A stretch of 64,000 bases of DNA, taken from NCBI RefSeq assembly GCF_014712675.1, contig NZ_JACXSI010000014.1:1-64000 (forward strand), read 5' to 3'. Each line of letters begins with the position of its first letter. Positions within the stretch are counted from its first letter, which is position 1. Below are positions 18,718 to 28,093 of this stretch, in pieces. The position numbers and the translations under genes were made by a program. Below the pieces are notes generated by a model. It was given only the letters and a program-made list of their open reading frames with translations, was not told where the DNA came from and made no database searches. The stretch comes from Peribacillus faecalis (GTDB lineage: Bacteria; Bacillota; Bacilli; Bacillales; DSM-1321).

Positions 18718-18719
18718 AG

Positions 18720-18743
18720 AAAAACCGTCACCGGTCCTTTTTC
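18720..18743 (+). repeat. Solo 5' hairpin of the structured repeat (copy E)
   Basis: AAAAACCGTCACCGGTCCTT is present three bases after the yidC stop, and nothing else of the family follows. ACCG/CGGT pair, with flanking A and T runs. It may serve as the yidC terminator. Confidence 0.7.
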
Positions 18744-18838
18744 AATTAATCTACGCTGTCCGCAAAGTATATTGCGGGCAGCTTTTTTAGTTTACCTTTC
18801 ATTAATTTTGGTAAAAATAGGTAAAGAGGTGAAACATA

Positions 18839-19453
18839 ATGATTTATATAATTGCATTGCTCATATTTGCAAATGCAGCTCTTTTAATCTATATGAAAAG
18901 AAAGAACGATGAAGAAGAAGCTCAACTACTTGAAAAAATTGAAACTGGTACAGAATTGAAGAAAACGATGGCAATGGGCTTGTACTACCGTTTTAATTTC
19001 CCGCGAACGAAGGATTCGGATGGCAATCAAATATTTGAAAAGAGTACAGAGTTGTTTATTAAACAACTGCCGCTCGAATTTGAAGACTTTGTTGCGAATG
19101 TGCTTCAGAAAAAGTTCGGAGGAGATTCTTTATTAGCGAGTCGCTCTAGCCAATTTGGCATTGATTTTGAGCACCACACTGATGAAGGACTATTTCTCGG
19201 ACAAGCAAAGGTATTAAGTCATGACCTTCCTTTTGAAACGATTGCCATCCTCCATTCCAATATTGTGAAAAGGAATGCCGAGGGAGGATATTTGGTTACG
19301 ACCGGCGGTTTCACAAGAGCAGCGAAAGAATATGCAGAAGGCTTAAATATACAATTGATTGATGGCGTCAAATTAGTCGAATATTGGCTTGAATCAATGA
19401 ATCATCAAATCTATGTGAAAGAGCAGAAAATTGTCTCAGGTGAATATGTCTAA
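18839..19453 (+). CDS. Membrane-anchored Mrr-like restriction endonuclease-fold protein
   Basis: The 204-aa protein has one N-terminal membrane helix (residues 2-19). Residues 80-185 resemble the Mrr_cat nuclease fold: LEFEDFVANVLQKKFG, then SSQFGIDFEHHTDEGLFLGQAK, which supplies the D...QxK catalytic pattern, and GGYLVTTGGFTRAAKEYAEG. Mrr_cat proteins cut DNA, often modified DNA. Tethering to the membrane is unusual and could mean surveillance of incoming DNA, but this is inference. A GAGGTGA site precedes the ATG. There is no methylase or partner beside it. Confidence 0.72.
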   Translation: MIYIIALLIFANAALLIYMKRKNDEEEAQLLEKIETGTELKKTMAMGLYYRFNFPRTKDSDGNQIFEKSTELFIKQLPLEFEDFVANVLQKKFGGDSLLASRSSQFGIDFEHHTDEGLFLGQAKVLSHDLPFETIAILHSNIVKRNAEGGYLVTTGGFTRAAKEYAEGLNIQLIDGVKLVEYWLESMNHQIYVKEQKIVSGEYV

Positions 19454-19454
19454 G

Positions 19455-19617
19455 AAAAACCGTAACCGGTCCTTTTTTATCATGATACGCTACTCAGATT
19501 CACTTCGATAAAAAAGGAGACATGCGGGAGGACTAAGATGAATCACACGAGGAACCCGATTTTGGTTCCTTGAGGGAGGCAGCTTAGGACCGAGCATGGC
19601 AGGTGTAAGGTTAGACA
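19455..19617 (+). ncRNA. Structured repeat RNA, copy F (short form)
   Basis: It starts two bases after the Mrr-like stop. The long stem is tccttttttatc/gataaaaaagga and the apical hairpin is AGGAACC/GGTTCCT where copies B and C have AGAAACC/GGTTTCT. Both are paired compensatory changes. The 3' hairpin is cut off by the floT terminator. Confidence 0.8.
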
Positions 19618-19620
19618 ATG

Positions 19621-19659
19621 AGAAAAGCAGGAGAATCAGCATTCATCTCCTGCTTTTCT
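19621..19659. terminator. Terminator of the yuaF-floT operon
   Basis: AGAAAAGCAGGAGA and TCTCCTGCTTTTCT form a perfect 14-bp stem next to the floT stop codon. Confidence 0.85.
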
Positions 19660-19666
19660 ATGTGCA

Positions 19667-21196
19667 TTATTTTGTTGCTTCCGTTTTTTCTTCTAACGAA
19701 ACCGCAATTTGATTAAGCTCGCCTTTCAAATTGTGCTTGCCGGAATAGTTGTTGATGACATCAACCAAATCCAGTCCGGTCGTTTCTTTTAATGATGCCT
19801 GCAATGAAGTCATCGTTCCTAATACGGAGCTGGTCAAGTTTTGCACTCCGCCTCCGCTGCCATTTCCGGTATCAATAATTTTGATGCTTTCCACATTCGC
19901 AAGCGGTGCAGCTACCTTCTCTGCATATTGAGGCAAGATACTTAAGATCATTTCCAGCTTAGCTGCTTCTCCGTATTTCTCGAATGCTTTCGCTTTTTCT
20001 TCTTGGGCATTCGCTTCGGCTAAACCAATTTCACGGATAATCTGTGCTTCGGCACGACCTTTTGCTTCAACAGCAGATGCTTCTGCAATACCATCAAGCT
20101 TCACTTTCTCTGCATGAGCTTTCGCTTGGGTCGTTACTTCATATTGACGCGCTTCCGCTTCAAGCTCAGCTTTACGCTTCAATGCTTCTGCTTGCTTCTC
20201 TAATGCATATGCATCTGAATCGGCTTTCAAGTTAATATCCGCTTGATATTGACGTTGACGTCTTTCAGATTCCTTCTCTTGCAGTTCAATTTGCTTCTGA
20301 CGCTCCACGATTTCAATTTGCATCTCCTGCTCTTTTACTTGTTGAGCAATTCTAGCTTTCTGCAAGTCATAAGCCATATCGGCTTCTGCCTTCGCGCTGT
20401 CCTGTTCCTTCTTGAACTCAGACATTTTCAATTGATTGTATTTGCTCGCTTCTGCGACTTGCGTATCTCTTTCTAATTCCGCACGCTTCGCTTCCTGCTC
20501 ATTTTTCGCTGTTTCGATACGGCTTTCCCTTTGAGCAATTGATTCAGCGATTTCCGCTTCCTTTTGTACCTCGGCAATACGATGGCGCGATTGATACTCT
20601 AAGTATTTATCCACATCAATATAATCTTTTACATTAAAAGAGCGAATCTCGAAACCAAGCTTATTTAAATCCGGCTCCGCTACATTTTTTACTTGTCTTG
20701 AAAAAGCTTCACGATCGCTGTATGCATCCTCGACCGTCATCGATCCTAAAATCGCGCGCAAATGACCATCCAAAATTGATGTGATTTCTTCTGCAACATC
20801 GTCCTGGCTTTTGCCCATAAAGTTCTCAGAAGCAGTCGCAATCATGCTCAAATCGCTGCCGACCTTCACAACCGCATTACTGATGGCACCTAACCGCACC
20901 TTTTGCTTCGTATAAACTTCGTTGGCTTTCACCGTTAAAGCATACGTCGTCAAAGTCATGCGCTGCGATTGCTGGATGAACGGAAGTACTAACGTTCCGC
21001 CCCCGCTGACAACCTTTATCTTCCGTCCGCCTCCAAGGTCACAAACACTTACTCCTGACCCGAGCATGCTTCCTGTCACAATAAGTGCTTCCTCCGAGCC
21101 GACTGTCACATACCTACTAATAATAAATGATACAAGTCCGATTAATAATACAGCCAAACCGATAATCAGCCATAATGTTGTTGATAATCCCTCCAT
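19667..21196 (-). CDS. floT: Flotillin-like protein FloT
   Basis: This 509-aa scaffold protein of bacterial membrane microdomains has one N-terminal membrane anchor (residues 6-28), an SPFH/PHB domain (~30-200) and a long Ala/Glu/Lys-rich coiled coil (~200-400, with many EAEAR/KAEAD-type heptads). The C-terminus is Gly-rich (GNGSGGGVQN). It follows yuaF at once, with GGGAGG 7 bases before its ATG. A SigW promoter lies ahead of yuaF, so the pair should respond to envelope stress. Confidence 0.93.
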   Translation of the reverse strand: MEGLSTTLWLIIGLAVLLIGLVSFIISRYVTVGSEEALIVTGSMLGSGVSVCDLGGGRKIKVVSGGGTLVLPFIQQSQRMTLTTYALTVKANEVYTKQKVRLGAISNAVVKVGSDLSMIATASENFMGKSQDDVAEEITSILDGHLRAILGSMTVEDAYSDREAFSRQVKNVAEPDLNKLGFEIRSFNVKDYIDVDKYLEYQSRHRIAEVQKEAEIAESIAQRESRIETAKNEQEAKRAELERDTQVAEASKYNQLKMSEFKKEQDSAKAEADMAYDLQKARIAQQVKEQEMQIEIVERQKQIELQEKESERRQRQYQADINLKADSDAYALEKQAEALKRKAELEAEARQYEVTTQAKAHAEKVKLDGIAEASAVEAKGRAEAQIIREIGLAEANAQEEKAKAFEKYGEAAKLEMILSILPQYAEKVAAPLANVESIKIIDTGNGSGGGVQNLTSSVLGTMTSLQASLKETTGLDLVDVINNYSGKHNLKGELNQIAVSLEEKTEATK

Positions 21197-21745
21197 TTAA
21201 AAACCTCCCGACTTCTTAATTTTTGTAGAATCAAAGTTTTCATCGTACTTTACTACATAAAAAATATGTTCCTTCACTTCAATAATCAGTGCCTGCTCCC
21301 CCAGTTCAATATGCGAACCGTCATAACTTCTTGCCGTTCTCGTAACGGTGCCAAGACCCGTCGGAACCGTCAACTCCCCAACCGAATCCGGAAGTATCGC
21401 CAAAGTGACTTCTCCCACCTCTCCTTGAAGATCCTCAAGTCTAAAAGCAGTCGAACTCTCCATTTTCGATAAAGGTATAAAAACAAAAATATTTAATATT
21501 ACAGTTAAAGCTAATGAAATAAGTGCAGCTAAAGTGAGGATCAAAGCGGTTGAAAAAGATGTGTAGTTCACTAAAATATAGCCAATGAAAGAAGCCACTC
21601 CCATAAAACAAAGCGTTGTCGTCAAATTAAATATTTCGCTGTCTAAACCAAGCGCAAGGTCAAAAACACCGCCTAATAAAAGATTGGCAAATAAAATGAC
21701 GAGCGTGACAATGAAAATTGTAATGAAAATCGAACTAAGTGTCAT
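21197..21745 (-). CDS. yuaF: NfeD-family membrane protein YuaF
   Basis: This 182-aa partner of FloT has several N-terminal membrane helices and a C-terminal OB-fold-like NfeD domain (~105-180, EDLQGEVGEVTLAILP ... GEQALIIEV). NfeD and flotillin genes are paired in most bacteria. The ATG chosen lies just after GGAGGGGGG. The stop codon TAA directly precedes the floT ATG. Confidence 0.88.
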   Translation of the reverse strand: MTLSSIFITIFIVTLVILFANLLLGGVFDLALGLDSEIFNLTTTLCFMGVASFIGYILVNYTSFSTALILTLAALISLALTVILNIFVFIPLSKMESSTAFRLEDLQGEVGEVTLAILPDSVGELTVPTGLGTVTRTARSYDGSHIELGEQALIIEVKEHIFYVVKYDENFDSTKIKKSGGF

Positions 21746-21782
21746 ATTCCCCCCTCCTCCCATTTGTCTTCCATACCTTATT

Positions 21783-21808
21783 TACGGAAATAAAGTGAAA
21801 AAGTTTCA
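21783..21808 (-). promoter_or_regulatory. SigW-type promoter of yuaF-floT
   Basis: On the minus strand TGAAAC and CGTA are separated by 16 bases, which is an exact match to the Bacillus SigW consensus. Confidence 0.88.
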
Positions 21809-21844
21809 AAATTTTCCGTACATTTATACAAAATACACACTATT

Positions 21845-21870
21845 CGAAACATTTCAAGTACCATTTCGTA
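21845..21870 (+). promoter_or_regulatory. ECF-type (SigW-like) promoter of the DUF4003 gene
   Basis: CGAAAC and CGTA are separated by 16 bases, one mismatch from the SigW -35. It faces away from the yuaF promoter only 36 bases away. Confidence 0.7.
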
Positions 21871-21899
21871 TAAACTTATTACAATAGACGATTGAGGAG

Positions 21900-22886
21900 T
21901 TGATTAAGATTAGTAACTTATTGACACTTTTTCTCGAGAATGACCGCGAATTAAAGAATGGATTCATGTGGGAGCAAAGCATTGTGAAGAAAAATGCCGC
22001 ACTGCAGCTTGCAATCAAAAACCAGCGTGTAAATTTAACCGAAATAAAAGATATGGTCGATTATATGAAAAAGAGCACTTCTGCTTTTTCTTATTTTCGT
22101 CACTCCTTGTTTCCAATAGCAGCTCTTTTAACAACCTATAATGATAGCAGACAGCTATTTGATCAGACCGTACACTATTATGACCGCCTAAAAGAGCATT
22201 TTAGACGTTCTTCTTATTTGCCTTACGTTGCTTTATTTTTAGCAGCTGAGTCTAAGCCTGAAAAAGCTGATCATACAATTGAAACCGCAGCACATTTTTA
22301 TAAGCTGATGAAAGAAAGACATTTTTGGCTTACGTCTGACGATGACTATATGTTCGCTGTACTTTTGGCAAACAATAATTTAGAGCCAACCCATGCAGTG
22401 GACGAAATGACAGAATGCTACCGCTATTTGAATGAGCGGGGAATCCGAAAAGGAAATGCCTTGCAGGCGATGAGTCATATCCTCGTTTTAAGCGATGAGC
22501 CTGTTTATAAAAAGTGCGACCGTCTCCTGGAATATGAGCAACTTCTAAAGGCAGAGAAAATTAAACTCGACATGTACTCCCGCTCCCTGCTTGCTGTTTT
22601 GACGATTGTTGAGCAAAATGTACATGCAACAGTGAGTAAAATTGTCGAAACTGACAGTACGCTTGCCTCCCAGAAAGGCTTCGGCAATTGGTCATTCGGA
22701 CGCTCTGCACGAAACATGTTCAGTATTGCTGTTACGGTATCTGAGGATTTGCAAAATACTCAAGCTGAAACAATCCAAGCTACAATCCAGAATAACATTC
22801 AAAGCCTTTTACTTGCTCAGCAAGCCGCCATGACAGCCGGTGTCGCCGCAGCAGCATCAAGTTCGAACTCTTCATCGAATTCATGA
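21900..22886 (+). CDS. DUF4003 family protein
   Basis: This is a 328-aa, mostly helical cytoplasmic protein of the DUF4003 family, whose function is unknown. It ends in an Ala- and Ser/Asn-rich tail (residues 308-328). The TTG start is poorly placed: the GAGGAG site touches it with no spacer, so the true start is uncertain. The gene sits behind an ECF-type promoter opposite yuaF-floT, which suggests a role in the envelope-stress response. Confidence 0.78.
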   Translation: MIKISNLLTLFLENDRELKNGFMWEQSIVKKNAALQLAIKNQRVNLTEIKDMVDYMKKSTSAFSYFRHSLFPIAALLTTYNDSRQLFDQTVHYYDRLKEHFRRSSYLPYVALFLAAESKPEKADHTIETAAHFYKLMKERHFWLTSDDDYMFAVLLANNNLEPTHAVDEMTECYRYLNERGIRKGNALQAMSHILVLSDEPVYKKCDRLLEYEQLLKAEKIKLDMYSRSLLAVLTIVEQNVHATVSKIVETDSTLASQKGFGNWSFGRSARNMFSIAVTVSEDLQNTQAETIQATIQNNIQSLLLAQQAAMTAGVAAAASSSNSSSNS

Positions 22887-22934
22887 ATGAGATTCGGAGG
22901 TGTTTTTTTCAATACAGACTGAAAATAAATTAAC

Positions 22935-22978
22935 AAAAAGAGACAGCCTCCCATCAGAAGCTGTCTCGTATTTTTTTT
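22935..22978. terminator. Bidirectional terminator
   Basis: GAGACAGC pairs with GCTGTCTC and is flanked by an A run on the left and a T run on the right. It lies between the convergent DUF4003 and TVP38 genes. Confidence 0.85.
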
Positions 22979-23670
22979 ATTCTTACCAGTATTTGATTTT
23001 TATGACCTAAGTAAATTCGCTTTATGACATAATAAAGACCAAAGATAAATATGACTATGATTGCTAGCGCATATAAATTAATATCAGCGGACAATAACCC
23101 AGCCGGAATTAACGCTAAAACAAAAAAATAAACAAAATTGCCAATTGCTGTCGCAAGGACAAACGATTTATACTGAATCGAGCTTAAGCCGGCCAATATG
23201 TTAATCAGGCTCGTCGGTACAAATGGAAAAACGCGTGCTTGGAAGACATATTTAAAACCGTTTTGCTCCATTTTTTCTATATGTTCAGGGTTGAAACGCT
23301 TAATGACCCGGTTTTTAAAGACCGAACGAACAGAAAGGCAAATAATATAGGCGGCAACGACACTTGTAAACCAGCTCCATAAAAAACCTTGCCAAAAACC
23401 GAACAAAGCCAAATTAATTGTAATGACCAATATTAACGGGATGACCGTAAAAGAATTTTGGATAATCATAATCAGCAGCAAAAACAAATAAGCATATAAC
23501 ATATTCCCGTCCAACAATGCTCTCACCTTATGTACATTTCCATCTAATATCGCATGAAAAAGCGGACTATCCCGCAAAAAGCAAAGAACACCAAGAATAA
23601 CAACGAGAATGCTCGCTACAATGAACGCTTGCCTCAATCTGTTTTTATCCTTTTTATTATTGTCTATCAT
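22954..23670 (-). CDS. TVP38/TMEM64 (DedA-like) membrane protein
   Basis: This 238-aa polytopic protein of the SNARE-associated/VTT family is linked to lipid scrambling or phospholipid recycling in relatives. The signature region FQARVFPFVPTSLINILAGL lies at ~145-165. An N-terminal Lys/Asn stretch precedes the first helix. I start at the ATG 6 bases after GCAGGTG, three codons inside a GTG frame. The gene overlaps its terminator. Confidence 0.85.
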   Translation of the reverse strand: MIDNNKKDKNRLRQAFIVASILVVILGVLCFLRDSPLFHAILDGNVHKVRALLDGNMLYAYLFLLLIMIIQNSFTVIPLILVITINLALFGFWQGFLWSWFTSVVAAYIICLSVRSVFKNRVIKRFNPEHIEKMEQNGFKYVFQARVFPFVPTSLINILAGLSSIQYKSFVLATAIGNFVYFFVLALIPAGLLSADINLYALAIIVIFIFGLYYVIKRIYLGHKNQILVRIKKIRDSF

Positions 23671-23876
23671 ATTATTCACCTGCCTGAAAATTTGGAGGAA
23701 GGCTCATTGAGTTCACAAAAAACACAACCTTATATAACATTATATCCTTAACCTCGCATTTATGACTCCGCAGCCATTTTGAAAAATAATGCCCATCAAA
23801 GAATGAAAACTCACTAAACGAAGATACTACCAATGTAAGTACGACCATTTATGTCTCATATTAAGGAGTGGAAACG

Positions 23877-24821
23877 ATGACTGATACTAAAAAAGTGATT
23901 ATCGTCGGTACCGGATTTGTCGGTACAGCAATCGCTTATTCAATCGTCAATCAAGGGATTGCAGAAGAGCTGGTATTAATTGATTTAGATACTGCCAAAG
24001 CAGAGGGTGAGGCAGCCGATCTTCGACATGGTGTCCCATTTGGTCCGTCACGTATTAAAGTGCGTGCAGGAGGCTATGAAGAATGCAGCAATGCAGATGT
24101 CATTATTATAACAGCCGGTGTCAATCAGAAACCTGGTGAAACGAGATTAGCGTTAGTTGAAAGAAACGCAGCAATTATGAAAGGTATCATCAAAAATGTT
24201 ATGGATTCTGGTTTTAATGGTATTTTCATTATAGCATCAAATCCAGTGGATATTATGACTTATATCGCTTGGAAAGAATCAGGATTGCCGCACGAAAGAG
24301 TTATCGGCTCCGGTACGACTCTCGATACAGCACGTCTGCGCTCCGGTCTTTCTGAATACTTTAATGTCGACCCACGTAATATCCATACATATATTATGGG
24401 TGAACACGGCGATACAGAATTTGCTACTTGGAGCCATGCGACTATTGCTTCTCAGCCAATTACTGAATATATCAAGAAACATGGCAACAAATACAAAATG
24501 GAAGATCTGGAACAAATATTTATTGACACCCGAGATGCTGCCTACTACATTATTGAACGTAAAAAAGCGACCTATTTCGGCATCGGTATGTGTGTTGCCC
24601 GCATTGCTAAGGCTGTCTTAAATAATGAACGAGCTATCTTGCCGGTAGGTGTCTATCTTGATGGTATATACGGACAGACAGATGTTTTCTCCAGTGCTCC
24701 ATCAGTTGTTTCACGGAAAGGCATCGAGGAAATTATCGAGCTCGAGCTAACTGAAGAAGAGCTGAAAAAACTGGACCATTCAATCAATGTACTAAAAGAA
24801 ACAATGAAGCCTGTTTTATAA
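23877..24821 (+). CDS. ldh: L-lactate dehydrogenase
   Basis: This 314-aa enzyme interconverts pyruvate and lactate with NAD(H). The NAD fold is [18 protein letters not shown], followed by the acidic D of LIDLD. The substrate arginines lie in NQKPGETR and in DTARLRSGL, and the catalytic His in [10 protein letters not shown]. The Gln before the active loop (NQKPGE) marks it as lactate rather than malate dehydrogenase. The ATG used lies 8 bases after AAGGAG. A terminator follows. Confidence 0.94.
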   Translation: MTDTKKVIIVGTGFVGTAIAYSIVNQGIAEELVLIDLDTAKAEGEAADLRHGVPFGPSRIKVRAGGYEECSNADVIIITAGVNQKPGETRLALVERNAAIMKGIIKNVMDSGFNGIFIIASNPVDIMTYIAWKESGLPHERVIGSGTTLDTARLRSGLSEYFNVDPRNIHTYIMGEHGDTEFATWSHATIASQPITEYIKKHGNKYKMEDLEQIFIDTRDAAYYIIERKKATYFGIGMCVARIAKAVLNNERAILPVGVYLDGIYGQTDVFSSAPSVVSRKGIEEIIELELTEEELKKLDHSINVLKETMKPVL

Positions 24822-24833
24822 ATATTCCTTTTT

Positions 24834-24857
24834 CCCCTGCGTTTTCAGGGGATTTTT
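24834..24857 (+). terminator. Terminator of ldh
   Basis: CCCCTG pairs with CAGGGG, followed by ATTTTT. Confidence 0.8.
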
Positions 24858-24939
24858 CTATTTCACACTGTAATGCATGGCAAATGATATTCCCCCTGCG
24901 ATTATGTTACGATTGATAATAAGAAGGGGGCATACATAA

Positions 24940-25113
24940 ATGGACATTCAACCGCTTATCATCGCCATTCTGGCAGGAATTGTATACGGGGCAGTACGAT
25001 CTTATTTCCAAGATAAAAAAGAAGATCAACAAAAAAAACGATCTAATCCTTATTTAGAAAGTATTGTAGTCTCGTTAGCAGTCTACTTACTCGTCAGTAC
25101 TTTATTTTCCTAA
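24940..25113 (+). CDS. Small two-helix membrane protein
   Basis: This 57-aa ORF has AAGAAGGGGG 9 bases upstream. It has two hydrophobic segments (residues 5-19 and 41-56) joined by a charged linker (DKKEDQQKKR), so both ends should face the same side. I do not recognise the family. An inverted repeat AAGGACC/GGGTCCTT (25134-25158) follows and may end the transcript. Confidence 0.7.
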   Translation: MDIQPLIIAILAGIVYGAVRSYFQDKKEDQQKKRSNPYLESIVVSLAVYLLVSTLFS

Positions 25114-25283
25114 AAAATTTAGCTGCGGATAAAAAGGACCTATCGACGATGGGTCCTTAATACATTCACCTCTATAAACGTCTCTCTCCATTATCTCCCA
25201 CTAACCACATACTTCATATCTTAAATAATACGAGCTATACTTGTACATTATATTAAAATAACACCTTGAAGGAAGGATGTATA

Positions 25284-27179
25284 TTGAAGAAATTAATTAT
25301 ATCCAAAACACTCATGTTTATCGTCATCGTCGCATTTGTTGCGGGATTTGAGAGTATTTTCGGAAAGGTCAATTCTCTTGTTGGAGTTACAATCGTTATT
25401 GCAACTCTTATGTATCTGGAAGATGACTTAACAGCTCAACCATGGAAAAATTTCTTCTGGATACTAGCCATAAATTTGTTGCAAGGTCTCTTCTCATACA
25501 TATCAGCAATTAATATGTGGGCAGGTATTCCTTTAAACTTTATCTCCATGTTTATTGTCGGTTTTTTCTTTTCACATAATCTAAAAAAACCATTATATGT
25601 CGCATTCGGTTTGCAATACATATTTATGTTAACTGCCCCTGTTACAGCAAGCGAACTGCCGCTGCGTCTGTTGGGGCTAGCTTCTGGTGCCGTTATCGTC
25701 ATGCTTTCGCAATTATTACTCAATAAAAATAAAATTGCCAAAGAAGGAAAGAAGCATTTCATCCTTGTATGCCAAAAGCTAACGGATAAATTAGAAAGAA
25801 TAAAAGAAAATGATGACAGCTCTGACCTAAACGAATCCATTGAAGCTTCAATAAAAAAAATACGTAAAATCATCTATGATAAACGAATTAAAGGGTTCTA
25901 TCTCTCAAATGAGAGCAGAATGCAATTAAAAATATCTGTTTGCCTTGAAAAGATATTATTACTTATTGAACAGCTCCCTGAAAAAAGCTACAAATCCGAA
26001 TTAATTCCTCAAATCATTGATGAATTAAAGGAACTAAATAATTCCGTAACTACAGGGAATTTACAGGTGAGCGAGTTTCATTCACTCTATGCCTTACAAA
26101 AAAAATACGATAGCACACTTATATATAAATTAATTAAAAATTTCGAGTTACTTTATCTACTATTACACAATTTGAACACACTGAATCGGGAAGAATTAAA
26201 TAAAGTAGAGACCATTGTCGAGATTCCATACACATATAAAAGTTCCTATCAAAATTTAATTAACATCGACAAAAATTCTGTTCGCTTTACCTATGCTATC
26301 CGCTTAGGAATCGTAATTGTGATTGCAGCATTTATTGCAAACTATTTCGCATTAGAACAAGGCAAGTGGCTCGTATATACCATTTTCTCCGTCACTCAAC
26401 CTTATTCTGAAACGACTGAATTTCGTGTTCGCGAAAGAATCATTGGGACACTAATCGGAGCGGCAATATTCCTGCTTCTATTCTCGATTATCACCAATGA
26501 GACAGGCCGTTTAATATTAGTTGTGTTATTAGGATATATACAAAACTATGCTACATCATATCGAACGACAGTCATTACAGTCACTCTATGCGCATTAAGT
26601 ACCGCTGCTCTAACCGGTGACCCTACGGTTCTAACATTAGAACGAATTTTAAATGTATTAATAGGCGTCGTAATCGGAATGATTGCAAATCAAATAATTA
26701 TGCCCTACAGCGTTGAAAAAAATACTAAATCCTTGGTCGAAATGTACAAAGACACAACAATACATATGCTGAAGGAAGTGTTCGAATATGCTAATGACCC
26801 AAAAAAACATACTCATTCCATCAATAATTTATTTGCAGTCTCGTCATTAATTGAGGAGCGAATTTTATTAAACAATGAGACACTATCGTTAAAAGGTACA
26901 GATTCATTTTTACAAAAACAAAAACGACTCAATCACCGGGTATACGAACTTTTTCTTCATATTCAGAACAGCCAGTTCGAGTATAACGTTGTCAAAAGAA
27001 TAGGCAAGGAGCTAAAAACACTCACGTCTTTATCACAAACGGAATACATGGCAGCTAAAAATAGACTGAAAGAAAAAAGCATGGATTCGTATGAAGAGAA
27101 AATTATTACCAATATCCTCATAAACATTGTTGAAGATTGCAGAGAGAACTTATTAAACAAACAAAAAGGGGTTGTCTGA
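25284..27179 (+). CDS. FUSC family membrane protein (aromatic-acid exporter-like)
   Basis: This 631-aa protein has two blocks of about five to six membrane helices: residues 1-145, and about 330-490 with the FUSC_2-like core LGIVIVIAAFIANYFALEQGKWLVYTIF. Each block is followed by a helical cytoplasmic domain. Relatives export aromatic acids or act in envelope tolerance; the substrate here is unknown. The TTG at 25284 follows GGAAGGATGTATA and is preferred over an earlier TTG. The stop codon lies inside the terminator stem. Confidence 0.8.
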   Translation: MKKLIISKTLMFIVIVAFVAGFESIFGKVNSLVGVTIVIATLMYLEDDLTAQPWKNFFWILAINLLQGLFSYISAINMWAGIPLNFISMFIVGFFFSHNLKKPLYVAFGLQYIFMLTAPVTASELPLRLLGLASGAVIVMLSQLLLNKNKIAKEGKKHFILVCQKLTDKLERIKENDDSSDLNESIEASIKKIRKIIYDKRIKGFYLSNESRMQLKISVCLEKILLLIEQLPEKSYKSELIPQIIDELKELNNSVTTGNLQVSEFHSLYALQKKYDSTLIYKLIKNFELLYLLLHNLNTLNREELNKVETIVEIPYTYKSSYQNLINIDKNSVRFTYAIRLGIVIVIAAFIANYFALEQGKWLVYTIFSVTQPYSETTEFRVRERIIGTLIGAAIFLLLFSIITNETGRLILVVLLGYIQNYATSYRTTVITVTLCALSTAALTGDPTVLTLERILNVLIGVVIGMIANQIIMPYSVEKNTKSLVEMYKDTTIHMLKEVFEYANDPKKHTHSINNLFAVSSLIEERILLNNETLSLKGTDSFLQKQKRLNHRVYELFLHIQNSQFEYNVVKRIGKELKTLTSLSQTEYMAAKNRLKEKSMDSYEEKIITNILINIVEDCRENLLNKQKGVV

Positions 27180-27200
27180 TTGCAGACACCCCTTCTTTTT
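27164..27200. terminator. Bidirectional terminator
   Basis: AAGGGG-T-TGTCTG pairs with CAGACA-C-CCCTT with flanking A and T runs, between the convergent FUSC and HAD genes. Confidence 0.85.
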
Positions 27201-27987
27201 ACAATTCACTTAAGTACTTTTTAATAACTGCCGTTACGCCGGCTTCATTATTAGTCTTTGCTTTAAAACGGGCAACTTTCTTGATTTGTTCATGTGCATT
27301 AGCCATTGCATAGCTATGATAGGCTTGCTGCATCATTTCTAAATCATTCAGGTAGTCACCAAACACCATTGTTTGCTTCTTGTGTACACCGAAATACTCT
27401 TGTACCTTTTGCATCGCGATTCCTTTATTAGTACCGGCATTCATTATATCAAGCCATACATAGCCGCCAATTGTCACTTGAAGCTTTTCCATGTAGTCTT
27501 TGAAATATGTGTAACTGTTACTTTCTGCTCCTTTAAAGTCTAAGATTGAAATTTTAAGAATATCATCTTCTACTTGAAGCAAATCTTCAACTACTTGCTG
27601 TCTTGCATAATATTTATTTATTTCTGCCATGGCCTTATCGTCCATCGGTTCAATGTATGCCGATTTCTTGCCGCATAAAACAATGTAGACTCCATCAATT
27701 TCACGGGCAATCTTTAGCAATTCTTTCACATCGCTCTTTTTTAGCGTGTTCGAGAATATTTCCTCACCCTTATACACAACGTAAGAACCGTTTTCAGCAA
27801 TGAACAACATCTCATCTTGCACATCATGGAATCTTTCCGCTAAATTGTAATACTGGCGTCCACTTGCTGCTCCAAAAACGATGCCTCGCTGCTTCATTTC
27901 TTCAAACACAGAATAGAAATCTTCCGGGAACTGGTTTTGATCGTTCAAGAATGTTCCATCCATATCAGTTGCGATTAATTTAACCAT
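27199..27987 (-). CDS. Cof-type HAD-superfamily phosphatase
   Basis: This 262-aa haloacid-dehalogenase phosphatase has the nucleophile motif IATDMDGTFLND at residues 4-15, motif III K (NKGIAMQ), and motif IV FGDYLNDLEMM. A large type IIB cap occupies the middle. Family members hydrolyse sugar phosphates or nucleotide cofactors; the substrate cannot be read from sequence. It is a single gene. Confidence 0.88.
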   Translation of the reverse strand: MVKLIATDMDGTFLNDQNQFPEDFYSVFEEMKQRGIVFGAASGRQYYNLAERFHDVQDEMLFIAENGSYVVYKGEEIFSNTLKKSDVKELLKIAREIDGVYIVLCGKKSAYIEPMDDKAMAEINKYYARQQVVEDLLQVEDDILKISILDFKGAESNSYTYFKDYMEKLQVTIGGYVWLDIMNAGTNKGIAMQKVQEYFGVHKKQTMVFGDYLNDLEMMQQAYHSYAMANAHEQIKKVARFKAKTNNEAGVTAVIKKYLSEL

Positions 27988-28093
27988 CTCTTATCTCCCT
28001 CTTAATACACTTCTCTATTTAAAACCGATTCCAACACTATATTAGTATAATATTAAGAAAGGGTTTTCACAACCGTCATATGGCTTCAAGCGA

